DNA from: Verrucomicrobiota bacterium
Lineage (GTDB): Bacteria > Verrucomicrobiota > Verrucomicrobiia > Chthoniobacterales > Chthoniobacteraceae
Length of the DNA stretch: 64,000 bases
Assembly: GCA_009885995.1 (NCBI GenBank)
Contig: VFJQ01000023.1
Location: 90,904-154,903 of the forward strand
Reading direction: 5' to 3'
Program-made: the position numbers and the translations under genes
Notes under the pieces: generated by a model
Seen by the model: only the letters and a program-made list of their open reading frames with translations
Told to the model about the DNA's origin: nothing
The model's database searches: none
Shown here: positions 50,354 through 57,972 of the stretch, in pieces
How the letters are laid out: each line of letters begins with the position of its first letter
Position numbering within the stretch: position 1 is the stretch's first letter

Positions 50354-52660
50354 ATGAATTTACGACGCATTCTCTCGCTCTTCCTTGCCGTGGCGGCGCT
50401 TCTTCTGCCGCTGGCAGAAGGGCGAGCTCAGGCGCCTGCGCCTGCGGGCGGTCCGACCGTGAAGGAGATCGAGGTCCAATACGCCGGGCCGGCCAGCATC
50501 TCGCGGGAGAAAGTCCTCGCGAACATGCGGACGCGGGTCGGGAAGCCTTACGACGACAAGATCGTGGAGGAGGACATCCGCAATCTCTACGCGACGGGGA
50601 GCGTGACGAATGTGCGCATCTTCGGCGAGAGCCGCGACGGCGGAGTGAAGGTGATCGTGGTGGTGATGGCGAAGGCGTCGATCAGTGAGGTGGTCATCAA
50701 TGGCGCGGAGAAGGTGAAGCAGAGCCGGGTGCGCAAGGAGCTCTCGGCCAAGCCGGGCGATCCGCTCAACGAGTCGGCGCTCGAAGCGGACCGGCAGAAG
50801 CTGATGACGTATTATCAGGAGAAGGGCTTCGGGGAGATCGACATCCAGTATGTCGTCGAGGCGGATGAGGAGAAGGGCACGGCGCGCGTGGTCTTCAACA
50901 TCAACGAAGGCGGGAAGCTGTTCATCCGGTCGGTGAAGTTCGAGGGGAACCAGAACGTCGCCACGACGGACCTGAAAAAGGTCATCAAGTCGAAGCCGAA
51001 GTTCTTCCTCGATTTCCTGAGCAAGGGCGGAAAGGTGAACACCGATCAACTCCGGGACGATCAGAACGCGATTAAGGATCTGGTGCAGGGCAAGGGCTAC
51101 ATCGATGCGGAGATCGGCGAGCCGGAAATGGCGCGCGATGGGTCGAAGGTGGACATCACCTGGCGGATCACGGAAGGGGCGCAGTATCACGTGGGCAAGA
51201 CGAAGTTTGAAGGGATGCAGCTCGTCCCGGCGGACAAGCTCGAGAAGGTGCTCAAGACGCGTGCAGGCGCCGTGTATTCGCCGCAGAACGTGCGCTCGGA
51301 CATCAAGGCGATGGAGGATCTCTACGGGGCGCTCGGCTACGTCGATCTGCGGATCGGCGCGGCGGTGAACCCAGCGGGAACGCACGTGGTGGACGTGGAA
51401 TTCAAACTCGAGGAAGGCGTGCAGAGCTACGTGGAGCACGTGAACATCCAGGGCAACACCCGCACGAAGGACAAGGTCGTCCGCCGCGAGGTGCTCGTGA
51501 ACCCGGGCGATATCTACAACACGGTGCGCGTCGATGCTTCCAAGCAGCGGCTGCTGAACCTGAATTACTTCTCGAAGGTCGATGTGTATCCGAGTGAGAC
51601 GCTGGTGCCGGGGCGCAAGGATCTGAACATCACGGTGGAGGAAAAGCGCACGGGTTCATTTAACTTCGGCGCCGGCTTCTCGTCGATCGACTCGTTGATC
51701 GGCTTCGCGGAAGTGACGCAGGGCAATTTCGACATCACCCGCTGGCCTTACTTCACCGGCGGCGGCCAGAAATTCCGCCTCCGCGTCCAATACGGTCTGC
51801 GCCGCAAGGACTTCATTCTGGCGCTGACGGAGCCTTACTTCCTCGATTACAAGATCGCCGTTGGTGGCGAGATCTTCTACCGCGACGCGCAGTTCGTGTC
51901 GGACGTGTATGACGAGCGCCGCTACGGCATCGCGCTGAACGCGCGCAAGGCGCTCACGGACTTCACCTATCTGCGCTTCGGCTACCGCCTCGAAAACATC
52001 GGCATTCACAATGTCGATGAGGATGCTTCGCAGGAGATCCAGAAAGAAGAAGGAGACAAGCTCAAGAGCGAGTTGACGCTCGGCGCGACTTACGACACGC
52101 GTGATTCGGTCTTCCTCACGCGCAAGGGCGAGCGGATCAGCCTCGATACGTTCATCGCCGGCGGTTTCCTCGGTGGCGACATCCAGACCTATGGCGTCAC
52201 GCTCGAGGCCTCGAAGTATATCCTGCTGCCCTACGACATGATCCTCACCCTCAACGGCGAAGTCGGCATCGTGGAGACATGGGGCAGCGGCACCGATGTG
52301 CCCATCTATGACCGGCTGTATCTCGGTGGCTCGAACAATCTGCGCGGCTTCAAGTATCGCGATGTCGGCCCGAAGGATATCGATGGCGAACCCATCGGCG
52401 GCGGCAAACTCGCGCGCCTGACCGTCGAGCTGACCTTCCCGATCGTGGAGAAGATCCGCGGTGCGGTCTTCTACGACGTGGGTGTCGTCGATGGCGGTGG
52501 CGTCGAAGGGTCCGGCGGTGTGGCGAGCGACGTGGGCATCGGCGTGCGGCTGGATCTTCCCATCGGCCCGGTGCGGATCGACTACGGCATCCCGATTTCG
52601 AGCGACCAGTTCAACGACTCGAGCGGCAAGTTCAACTTCAACATCGGCTACCAATTTTGA
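50354..52660 (+). CDS. bamA: Outer-membrane protein assembly factor BamA
   Basis: 768 residues from ATG 50354, which begins the signal peptide (MNLRRILSLFLAVAALLLPL). An open frame extends 69 nt upstream. Essential Omp85 insertase: five POTRA domains (about 35-430; typical openings VKEIEVQYAG, ISEVVINGAEKV, IRSVKFEGNQNV, YHVGKTKFEGMQLV, VEHVNIQGNTRT) and a C-terminal beta-barrel (about 440-768) with the VRGF-like lid motif as NNLRGF and a C-terminal aromatic (YQF). It is followed 57 bp later by ompH, the usual gene neighbour. Upstream 50192-50353 holds the divergent metG/bamA control region; no convincing promoter assigned. Confidence 0.97.
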   Translation: MNLRRILSLFLAVAALLLPLAEGRAQAPAPAGGPTVKEIEVQYAGPASISREKVLANMRTRVGKPYDDKIVEEDIRNLYATGSVTNVRIFGESRDGGVKVIVVVMAKASISEVVINGAEKVKQSRVRKELSAKPGDPLNESALEADRQKLMTYYQEKGFGEIDIQYVVEADEEKGTARVVFNINEGGKLFIRSVKFEGNQNVATTDLKKVIKSKPKFFLDFLSKGGKVNTDQLRDDQNAIKDLVQGKGYIDAEIGEPEMARDGSKVDITWRITEGAQYHVGKTKFEGMQLVPADKLEKVLKTRAGAVYSPQNVRSDIKAMEDLYGALGYVDLRIGAAVNPAGTHVVDVEFKLEEGVQSYVEHVNIQGNTRTKDKVVRREVLVNPGDIYNTVRVDASKQRLLNLNYFSKVDVYPSETLVPGRKDLNITVEEKRTGSFNFGAGFSSIDSLIGFAEVTQGNFDITRWPYFTGGGQKFRLRVQYGLRRKDFILALTEPYFLDYKIAVGGEIFYRDAQFVSDVYDERRYGIALNARKALTDFTYLRFGYRLENIGIHNVDEDASQEIQKEEGDKLKSELTLGATYDTRDSVFLTRKGERISLDTFIAGGFLGGDIQTYGVTLEASKYILLPYDMILTLNGEVGIVETWGSGTDVPIYDRLYLGGSNNLRGFKYRDVGPKDIDGEPIGGGKLARLTVELTFPIVEKIRGAVFYDVGVVDGGGVEGSGGVASDVGIGVRLDLPIGPVRIDYGIPISSDQFNDSSGKFNFNIGYQF

Positions 52661-52717
52661 ACGGATGACCGCTCGCGCGGTCTGTGGCAGCCCGTCTTTT
52701 ACCCAAAACAACACCTG

Positions 52718-53347
52718 ATGAAATACCTCGTCCCTACGCTCCTCGCCGCCATCGCACTCGGCGCCTCGGCCCACGCACAATCCATGGTCAAAGTCGGCAC
52801 CGTGGACATGAAGAAAGTCTTCGAAGGCTACTACAAGACCAAGGACGCCGAGCAGCGGATCAACGAAGCGCGCAACTCCGCGAAGAAGGAACTCGAGGAG
52901 CGCATGGAGTCTTACCAAAAGGGTGCCGGCGAAGTGCAGAAGCTGAATACCGAGATCGGCAACGATGCGCTCAGCCGCGAGGCCAAGGAAACCAAGAGCA
53001 AGGCCCGCGACGAAAAGATCAGCGAACTCAAGAATATGGAGCGCGAGATCAATGAGTTCCGCGCCACGCGCGAGAAACAGCTCCAGGAGCAGAGCGGTCG
53101 GATGCGCCAGGGCATCGTGGACGACATCACCAAGGTCGTGAACGACAAGGTGAAAGCCGAGAACTTCGACCTCGTCTTCGACAAGTCCGGCATGAGCCTC
53201 AATGGCGTGGCCGTCGTCATGAACGCCAAGGACGGCTACGACTTCACGGACTCGGTGGTCACGATCTTGAACAAGACCAAGGGCAGCGAGCCCGCCGCTG
53301 CCGCTCCTGCGCCGGCTCCGAAAGCGGAGCCCGCGAAGAAGAAGTAA
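52718..53347 (+). CDS. ompH: OmpH/Skp-family periplasmic chaperone
   Basis: 209 residues: signal peptide (MKYLVPTLLAAIALGASAHA), then VKVGTVDMKKVFEGYYKTKDAEQRINE, a long coiled-coil hairpin (about 45-140, charged Lys/Glu), and the closing strand FDLVFDKSGMSLNGVAVVM. Skp/OmpH trimers carry unfolded outer-membrane proteins to BamA, the adjacent upstream gene. The C-terminal Ala/Pro/Lys tail (APAPAPKAEPAKKK) is a lineage-specific extension. Confidence 0.96.
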   Translation: MKYLVPTLLAAIALGASAHAQSMVKVGTVDMKKVFEGYYKTKDAEQRINEARNSAKKELEERMESYQKGAGEVQKLNTEIGNDALSREAKETKSKARDEKISELKNMEREINEFRATREKQLQEQSGRMRQGIVDDITKVVNDKVKAENFDLVFDKSGMSLNGVAVVMNAKDGYDFTDSVVTILNKTKGSEPAAAAPAPAPKAEPAKKK

Positions 53348-53382
53348 GCGACGTCGAGCGACGCAGGATCTAACGGTTTCCG

Positions 53383-53416
53383 AACTGGCCGCCTTCATAG
53401 GCGGCCAGTTTGTTTT
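53383..53416 (+). terminator. Rho-independent terminator after ompH
   Basis: AACTGGCCGCC and GGCGGCCAGTT form an 11-bp stem with a TTCATA loop followed by TTGTTTT. A classical intrinsic terminator closing the bamA-ompH transcript, 36 bp after the ompH stop. Confidence 0.88.
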
Positions 53417-53455
53417 CTGGGTGGTGGGTTCCCAGATCGGCGGCCAGAGTAAAAT

Positions 53456-53614
53456 GTGCGAAAGTGTCCCGCCCGGACGGGTCTTGCCTTGGCTCTCAAG
53501 AAGCAGAAGAATCAACTCGCCCGGTTTGCATTGCCGCCCTGGCTTTTCGGGGAATTGAGGCGCTCGAAGCAGGTGCCGCGCGAATCGGGGAAGTCATTGC
53601 CGCCGGGTGAGTAA
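53456..53614 (+). CDS. Possible small basic ORF (52 codons), unproven
   Basis: Within the 326-bp gap between ompH and the SprT-like gene, a frame from GTG 53456 (or TTG 53489, giving 41 residues beginning ALKKQKNQLARFALPPW) runs to TAA at 53612. The Lys/Arg content and short hydrophobic patch are compatible with a small protein. However, its third-position GC is only moderate and there is no ribosome site. Apart from the terminator, nothing else is seen in this gap. Confidence 0.25.
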   Translation: MRKCPARTGLALALKKQKNQLARFALPPWLFGELRRSKQVPRESGKSLPPGE

Positions 53615-53673
53615 TTTTTGCCGACTCGCTCCTTGCAGGTGGCCCATGCGATCGCCGATTTTCGTCGCGCGCC

Positions 53674-54123
53674 ATGGCTACCAAAAAACGAAAAGTCGCT
53701 TACGCCGAGCTGCCTTTGCAGCGGCAGTTTGTGTTCCCCGAGCAGGGCCGACATTTCAACTTGCGGGAAATTTTCGACAAGCTCAACGGGCACTACTTTC
53801 GCAACCGCCTGAAGGGCTATCGCATCGAGTGGGGCCGCAAGCGGCGCGAGCGTCCGGCCATCGAGATTGTCTTCGCGACGATCCAGGAAGAGGACCGGCT
53901 CATCCGCATGAACCCGCTGCTCGACCGCTCTTTCGTCCCGCGGTGGTTCATCGAATACGTGATGTATCACGAGATGTGTCACACCGTCGTGCGCGATCGC
54001 TACACGCCCGCCGGCAAGCGCATCATCCATCACGACGAGTTCTTCGAGAAGGAGCGGAAGTTCCGCTGGTTCAAGCGCGCGAAGCGTTGGGAGTCAGAGA
54101 ATCTCGGGCGCTTCCTGCGCTGA
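53674..54123 (+). CDS. SprT-like zinc metalloprotease-fold protein
   Basis: 149 residues. The motif YHEMCHTVV (H99, E100, H103) is the HExxH zinc site of the SprT/zincin group. It is followed by HHDEFFEKERKFRWF, which probably provides the third ligand, and preceded by FDKLNGHYFRNRLKGYRIEWG, the typical N-terminal helix-strand. A basic N-terminal tail (MATKKRKVAYAELP) is present. Eukaryotic relatives (Spartan) clear DNA-protein crosslinks; bacterial SprT-like proteins are little studied. Single gene, convergent with deoC. Confidence 0.88.
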   Translation: MATKKRKVAYAELPLQRQFVFPEQGRHFNLREIFDKLNGHYFRNRLKGYRIEWGRKRRERPAIEIVFATIQEEDRLIRMNPLLDRSFVPRWFIEYVMYHEMCHTVVRDRYTPAGKRIIHHDEFFEKERKFRWFKRAKRWESENLGRFLR

Positions 54124-54132
54124 CGCTGCGAG

Positions 54133-55008
54133 CTACGGCAGCGAGAAATAATCCGCGCTCTGGTAGTTCCCGTCCGCGAGCTTTGCGATCTGTAGCAGCA
54201 CGTCATTCGCGAGCGTGCTCGCGCCGAAGCGAAACAAATCCGGCGTCAGCCAGTCGTCGCCGAGCGTCTCGCTGAGCATCACGAGATACGCGAGCGCTTC
54301 CTTCGCCGTGCGAATGCCGCCGGCGGGTTTCATACCGATGCGGATGCCGGTCTCGTAGAAATAATCGCGGATCGTTTCGAGCATCACGAGTGTCACGGGC
54401 AACGTCGCGGCGGGCTGCACCTTGCCGGTGCTCGTCTTGATGAAGTCCGCGCCGGCGCGCATCGCGAGGTCGCTGGCGTGGCGGACGTGGTCGTAGCTGC
54501 CGAGTTCGCCCGTCTCGAGGATCACCTTCAAGTGCGCCGCCCCGCTCGCTTGCTTCACTGCGGCGATCTCGTCGGAGACGCGCGAAAATTCCCCCGCGAG
54601 GAAGGCGCCGCGATCGATCACCATGTCGATCTCATCGGCGCCGAAGCCCACGGCCATGCGCGTGTCTTCGAGCTTCACCTTCAGGGGCATCGCGCCGCTG
54701 GGAAATGCCGTCGCCACTGCGGCGACTTTCACGCCGCTATCGGCGACGAACATTTTCGCGGCGCGCACGAGGTTCGGATACACGCACACCGCCGCGCAAC
54801 TCGGCACGCCGAATCGCGGATCGGCGGGCTGGATCGCCTTGCGGCAGAGATACGCGACTTTACCCGGCGTGTCCTTCCCCTCGAGCGTGGTGAGATCCAT
54901 CATCGATACGATGAGCTTGAGCCCGGCGAGCTTCGCGTTCGCCTTGATGCTGCGCTTGGTGAAAGCGCCCGCGCGTTCCTCCACCATCACCTGGTCGATC
55001 GTCGTCAT
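54133..55008 (-). CDS. deoC: Deoxyribose-phosphate aldolase
   Basis: 291 residues, class I aldolase splitting 2-deoxyribose-5-phosphate to glyceraldehyde-3-phosphate and acetaldehyde. Blocks: DLTTLEGKDTPGKV, VCVYPNLV, VATAFPSG, ADEIDMVIDRGAFLAG, LKVILETGEL, GADFIKTSTGK (Schiff-base Lys in KTSTGK) and IGMKPAGGIRTAKEAL. Longer than the E. coli enzyme (259), like the eukaryote-type DeoC. Nucleoside catabolism; the window also has a nucleoside transporter gene. It is 3 nt after the membrane-protein gene, so likely co-transcribed. Confidence 0.96.
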   Translation of the reverse strand: MTTIDQVMVEERAGAFTKRSIKANAKLAGLKLIVSMMDLTTLEGKDTPGKVAYLCRKAIQPADPRFGVPSCAAVCVYPNLVRAAKMFVADSGVKVAAVATAFPSGAMPLKVKLEDTRMAVGFGADEIDMVIDRGAFLAGEFSRVSDEIAAVKQASGAAHLKVILETGELGSYDHVRHASDLAMRAGADFIKTSTGKVQPAATLPVTLVMLETIRDYFYETGIRIGMKPAGGIRTAKEALAYLVMLSETLGDDWLTPDLFRFGASTLANDVLLQIAKLADGNYQSADYFSLP

Positions 55009-55011
55009 AGG

Positions 55012-55830
55012 TCAGGAAAAGCGAACGAGATCGCGCAGGAACTGGAACCAGATGAAGAGCAGCCCGCGCCACGAATAACGCACCGCGCCTTCGCCCGCCT
55101 GAGTCAGCACGCCGACCGCGACGTTGTGTGCGATTTGCGTGCGCAGGTCATTCTGGATTTCGATCGGAAGGAGATCTGGCTCAAACGGCGCGAGGTCGTC
55201 GGAGATTACGCCGTTGCGGCGGAGGAAATCGCGGTGGTTCTCGTAGAGTTCGAGGAATGACTGGTCCGTGTTTACGCGGTTCACGCGCCACTGAGGCACG
55301 AGCTTGAGGCTGTAGCTGAAGGGATAGTTCCACGTGGTCCAAAGCCGGCCGTCTTTGCCGCGCGACGAGAGGCTCAGGTAATAGAACGCCACGTCGTGCT
55401 GATCGATGAGGCAGATCGCCGCCTGCGTGCGGTCACTCTCCTTGTAAAAAAGCCGGAAGAACTGCGCGTAGTCCTGCCAATCCCAACCCGTATCGTCCGC
55501 ACGTGCGAAACCTTCGCCTTCCACCTCCTCGGTCAGGTCGCCGAGCGCTGGGAAGGCCTCGTCATTCGGCGGGTGCTTGTGCCGCAGCTTCTTATCCGTC
55601 GGCAGCGTGAGCCGGCGCACGCGCGTGAGGATCTCCAGCCACGGCAGCATCAGCCAGCTCGATGCGCACGCGACGCCGATGATCCAGTAGCCCGTCAGCA
55701 GCGAGCCGATGAGGAACGACGTCACCAGGATGCCGAGCGCGCCGAGTTTCTGCAGCAGGATGCTGCGGAAGCTGCGCAGCGCCATGCTGAGCACGGCGAC
55801 ACCGAGGATGAGCAGCAGATTGGAAAACAT
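55012..55830 (-). CDS. Hypothetical membrane protein
   Basis: 272 residues. Two or three N-terminal hydrophobic segments (NLLLILGVAVLSMAL, LGILVTSFLIGSLLTGYWIIGVACASSWLML) are followed by a soluble region of about 200 residues with many aromatic residues (WDWQDYAQFFRLFYKES, LWTTWNYPFSYSLKLVPQW) and a final hydrophobic stretch (YSWRGLLFIWFQFL). No recognised family. It lies between the glutaredoxin-like gene and deoC with gaps of 6 and 3 nt, suggesting an operon. Confidence 0.75.
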   Translation of the reverse strand: MFSNLLLILGVAVLSMALRSFRSILLQKLGALGILVTSFLIGSLLTGYWIIGVACASSWLMLPWLEILTRVRRLTLPTDKKLRHKHPPNDEAFPALGDLTEEVEGEGFARADDTGWDWQDYAQFFRLFYKESDRTQAAICLIDQHDVAFYYLSLSSRGKDGRLWTTWNYPFSYSLKLVPQWRVNRVNTDQSFLELYENHRDFLRRNGVISDDLAPFEPDLLPIEIQNDLRTQIAHNVAVGVLTQAGEGAVRYSWRGLLFIWFQFLRDLVRFS

Positions 55831-55836
55831 CGTGGA

Positions 55837-56118
55837 TCAGTTGCAGCAGTTCTGGGTGGACGCCGCGTCAGGCGTGATGCTGTGTTTTTTCATGAAGCGC
55901 GCAAGCTCCTCGGGGCCGAAATCGGGCAGCAGCAAGTCGCCGGCCTGGAGCGTCGGAGCGCGATGCTGGCCGGAGATGCGCTTCATCTCATCGTAAGCGG
56001 TCGCATCGGCACGCACGTCCACGACCGAGTAGCGGTAGCCGTTAGTTTGCAGCCACTCCTCGGCCATATCGCACCACGGACAACCGGCTTTGATGAAGAG
56101 CTTCAGCGGCGGGGACAT
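55837..56118 (-). CDS. Glutaredoxin-like protein
   Basis: 93 residues with the thioredoxin fold of glutaredoxins: LKLFIKAGCPWCDMAEEWL, redox motif C13-P-W-C16, and APTLQAGDLLLPDFGPEELARFM with the cis-proline (APT). A C-terminal CC pair (QNCCN) is a small oddity. It probably reduces disulfides or glutathione adducts in the cytoplasm; no signal peptide. It starts a run of minus-strand genes ending at deoC. Confidence 0.9.
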   Translation of the reverse strand: MSPPLKLFIKAGCPWCDMAEEWLQTNGYRYSVVDVRADATAYDEMKRISGQHRAPTLQAGDLLLPDFGPEELARFMKKHSITPDAASTQNCCN

Positions 56119-56148
56119 GTCAGCGACTTAGCCGCATTCGGATATGGG

Positions 56149-56769
56149 TCAACGAAGTGGCTTGATTCGTTTCCACGTGCCTGTGGCGTCCTTCTGCCAA
56201 AGCCAGCCGTCCCGGGTCATCGTGTGATTCGAGCCGAGCGCGCTGCTCGCTTCGAGCGCCGCGGGGCTTCGCTGACCCTGCGCGATGCTCGGTCCGGCTG
56301 GTTTCGCCACGGGTGCCGGCGTGCTGGCGGGCGGAGCGGCGGGGGTAGTCGCGGCCTGCCGGAGCGCCATCTGCCGCTGTGCATCGGCGCCTGCGTAGCG
56401 TGCGGCGATGTCGAGGTCGTTGGTGATCTCGTTCGGCCGGACATCGAGCTTCCGCCCCTCGGCGGTGAAGCTGCCATCAGCTTCCTGCTTCACCAACGTG
56501 CCCGGCTTGAACCCGGTGACGCCGTCGGCCGTCTCGACCGATTTCTTCACCAGCAAATAGAACGTGCCCGCCGGTGTCAGTCGCTTCGGCGCCGGCGTCG
56601 CGGAAATCGACGCGACAGGCGCTGCAGCGGGAGGCGGCGGAGTCGCCACTGCCACTGGGGCCGGCGTCTCAGCCGGCGGTTCGGGTTCGGCGGATTTTTT
56701 CGAGCAACCGCCGAGTGCGATGCAGACCCACACGATCAAGCCAGATGCTGCGCGGGGAGTGATCCTCAT
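56149..56769 (-). CDS. Hypothetical lipoprotein, Pro/Ala-rich
   Basis: 206 residues. Lipobox LGGC after a hydrophobic stretch (GLIVWVCIALGGCSKK) places it in a membrane as a lipoprotein. A Pro/Ala-rich linker (about 28-60) leads to a small domain (GTFYLLVKKSVETADGVTGFKPGTLVKQEADGSF, then LDVRPNEITNDLDIAARYAG). A second Pro/Ala linker and a C-terminal segment WLWQKDATGTWKRI follow. The domain resembles an SH3-like or outer-membrane anchor strand pattern, but no family is assigned. Confidence 0.72.
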   Translation of the reverse strand: MRITPRAASGLIVWVCIALGGCSKKSAEPEPPAETPAPVAVATPPPPAAAPVASISATPAPKRLTPAGTFYLLVKKSVETADGVTGFKPGTLVKQEADGSFTAEGRKLDVRPNEITNDLDIAARYAGADAQRQMALRQAATTPAAPPASTPAPVAKPAGPSIAQGQRSPAALEASSALGSNHTMTRDGWLWQKDATGTWKRIKPLR

Positions 56770-56868
56770 GAGATTTTAGAGATTGGAATTTCATGCCGAC
56801 TCCTCGGACCCGGCCCCAGCAGGCTGCACCGCGACTTCCTGCCTGCCAAGTGCCGAGTCTGGCCGGTG

Positions 56869-57267
56869 CTAAGGCTTCTTTTCTTCGGCTGCCGGCTTCT
56901 TCTCTTCCCCGTCCTTCGGCGACGCCCCTTTCAGCTTCTCCTCCATCTTCTTTGCCGTCGATTCGAGGTAAGCCCGCACGTTCACGCGATACTTGTCGAG
57001 CCCCGCCGGAACCTCCTCCGGCTTGAGGACACGGATGCGCGCGGTCTCCGTCACAAACGTCGCGCCGGCCAGTCGCAGGACGACGTTCTTCTGCATGTTT
57101 TTGTAAGCCTCGATCGGGAAAACATCACCCTTGTCCATCATCCACACGGCGCCGTCGGAGAGCTCGACGCGGGTGTCCTCGTTGAACGTCGCGTAGAGCT
57201 TGAATTCGTAGGCCTCCACCGTGGCGGTGAAGGCGAGGAGAAGAACGAGCAGGGACAGCGATCTCAT
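56869..57267 (-). CDS. Secreted hypothetical protein with charged C-terminal tail
   Basis: 132 residues from ATG 57267, overlapping the stop of the pseudouridine synthase gene by 4 nt (ATGA); a long open frame further upstream is a shadow. Signal peptide MRSLSLLVLLLAFTATVEA. The core has beta-rich VELSDGAVWMMDKGDVFPIEAY and ATFVTETARIRVLKPEEV, and the C-terminus is Lys/Glu-rich (EEKLKGASPKDGEEKKPA). It shares the 'charged tail on small secreted protein' style with the lipoprotein downstream. Function unknown. Confidence 0.75.
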   Translation of the reverse strand: MRSLSLLVLLLAFTATVEAYEFKLYATFNEDTRVELSDGAVWMMDKGDVFPIEAYKNMQKNVVLRLAGATFVTETARIRVLKPEEVPAGLDKYRVNVRAYLESTAKKMEEKLKGASPKDGEEKKPAAEEKKP

Positions 57268-57890
57268 CGGCGACGATTCTGGGGCCACCCGTGTGTCGTT
57301 GCAACGCGAGCTTTTCGCGGCTGTGCACCGGCGAGCACGAGTTTGCGATCGTCGAGATTCAACTCGCGCCACGTCCCGGCCGGCAGCGTGCCGAGGTCGA
57401 AGTTGCCGATCTTCACGCGGATCAACCGCAGCGTCGGATGCCCGACCGCCGCCGTCATCCGTCGCACCTGGCGGTTCTTCCCCTCGGTCAGCTCCATCGC
57501 GATCCAGCAATCCGGCACGCTCGGCCGCACACGAATCGGCGGATCCCTCGGCGGCACCTCCGGCGCGGGGTCGAGCAGCTTCGCCTTGCACGGGCGCGTC
57601 GTGTAGTCGGTGATCTGCAAGCCGCCCTCGAGTTTCGCGAGCGTTTCAGGGGTCGGCACATTTTCCACCTGCACCCAGTAACCGCGCCGATGGCCGTGCT
57701 TCGGATCCAGCAGGAGATCGATTAGCGGGCCTTCGTCGCTGAGCAGCAGCAGCCCTTCGCTGTCCGCGTCCAGCCGCCCGACCGGATACACGCCGCGCGG
57801 GATGCCAAACTCCTTGAGCGTGCGCCAGTGCGAGCCGTCGTCGGTGAAATGCGAGAGGACGCCGTAAGGCTTGTGAAAGGCGATGAGCAT
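57264..57890 (-). CDS. rRNA large-subunit pseudouridine synthase, RluE/RsuA type
   Basis: 208 residues from ATG 57890 (MLIAFHKPYGVLSHFT). RsuA/RluB/E/F family: catalytic Asp at D41 in VGRLDADSEGLLLLSDEG, then KxYWVQVENVP-type strand and the C-terminal GKNRQVRRMTAAVGHPTLRLIRVKIG. It has no N-terminal S4 domain, as in RluE, which modifies 23S rRNA U2457. The exact target here is inferred. Divergent from hrpB. Confidence 0.92.
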   Translation of the reverse strand: MLIAFHKPYGVLSHFTDDGSHWRTLKEFGIPRGVYPVGRLDADSEGLLLLSDEGPLIDLLLDPKHGHRRGYWVQVENVPTPETLAKLEGGLQITDYTTRPCKAKLLDPAPEVPPRDPPIRVRPSVPDCWIAMELTEGKNRQVRRMTAAVGHPTLRLIRVKIGNFDLGTLPAGTWRELNLDDRKLVLAGAQPRKARVATTHGWPQNRRR

Positions 57891-57972
57891 GAAAAGCGGG
57901 CGCCGACTATGCCCCGTCGCGCCGCATGCGCAACGAGTGGCTCTCGTTTGCGTCCCGCCCCGCTTTGCGCGA

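Noticed and set aside
53512..54033. 173-codon minus-strand frame opposite the SprT-like gene
   Set aside because: Antisense to a gene with an intact HExxH site; no own motifs.
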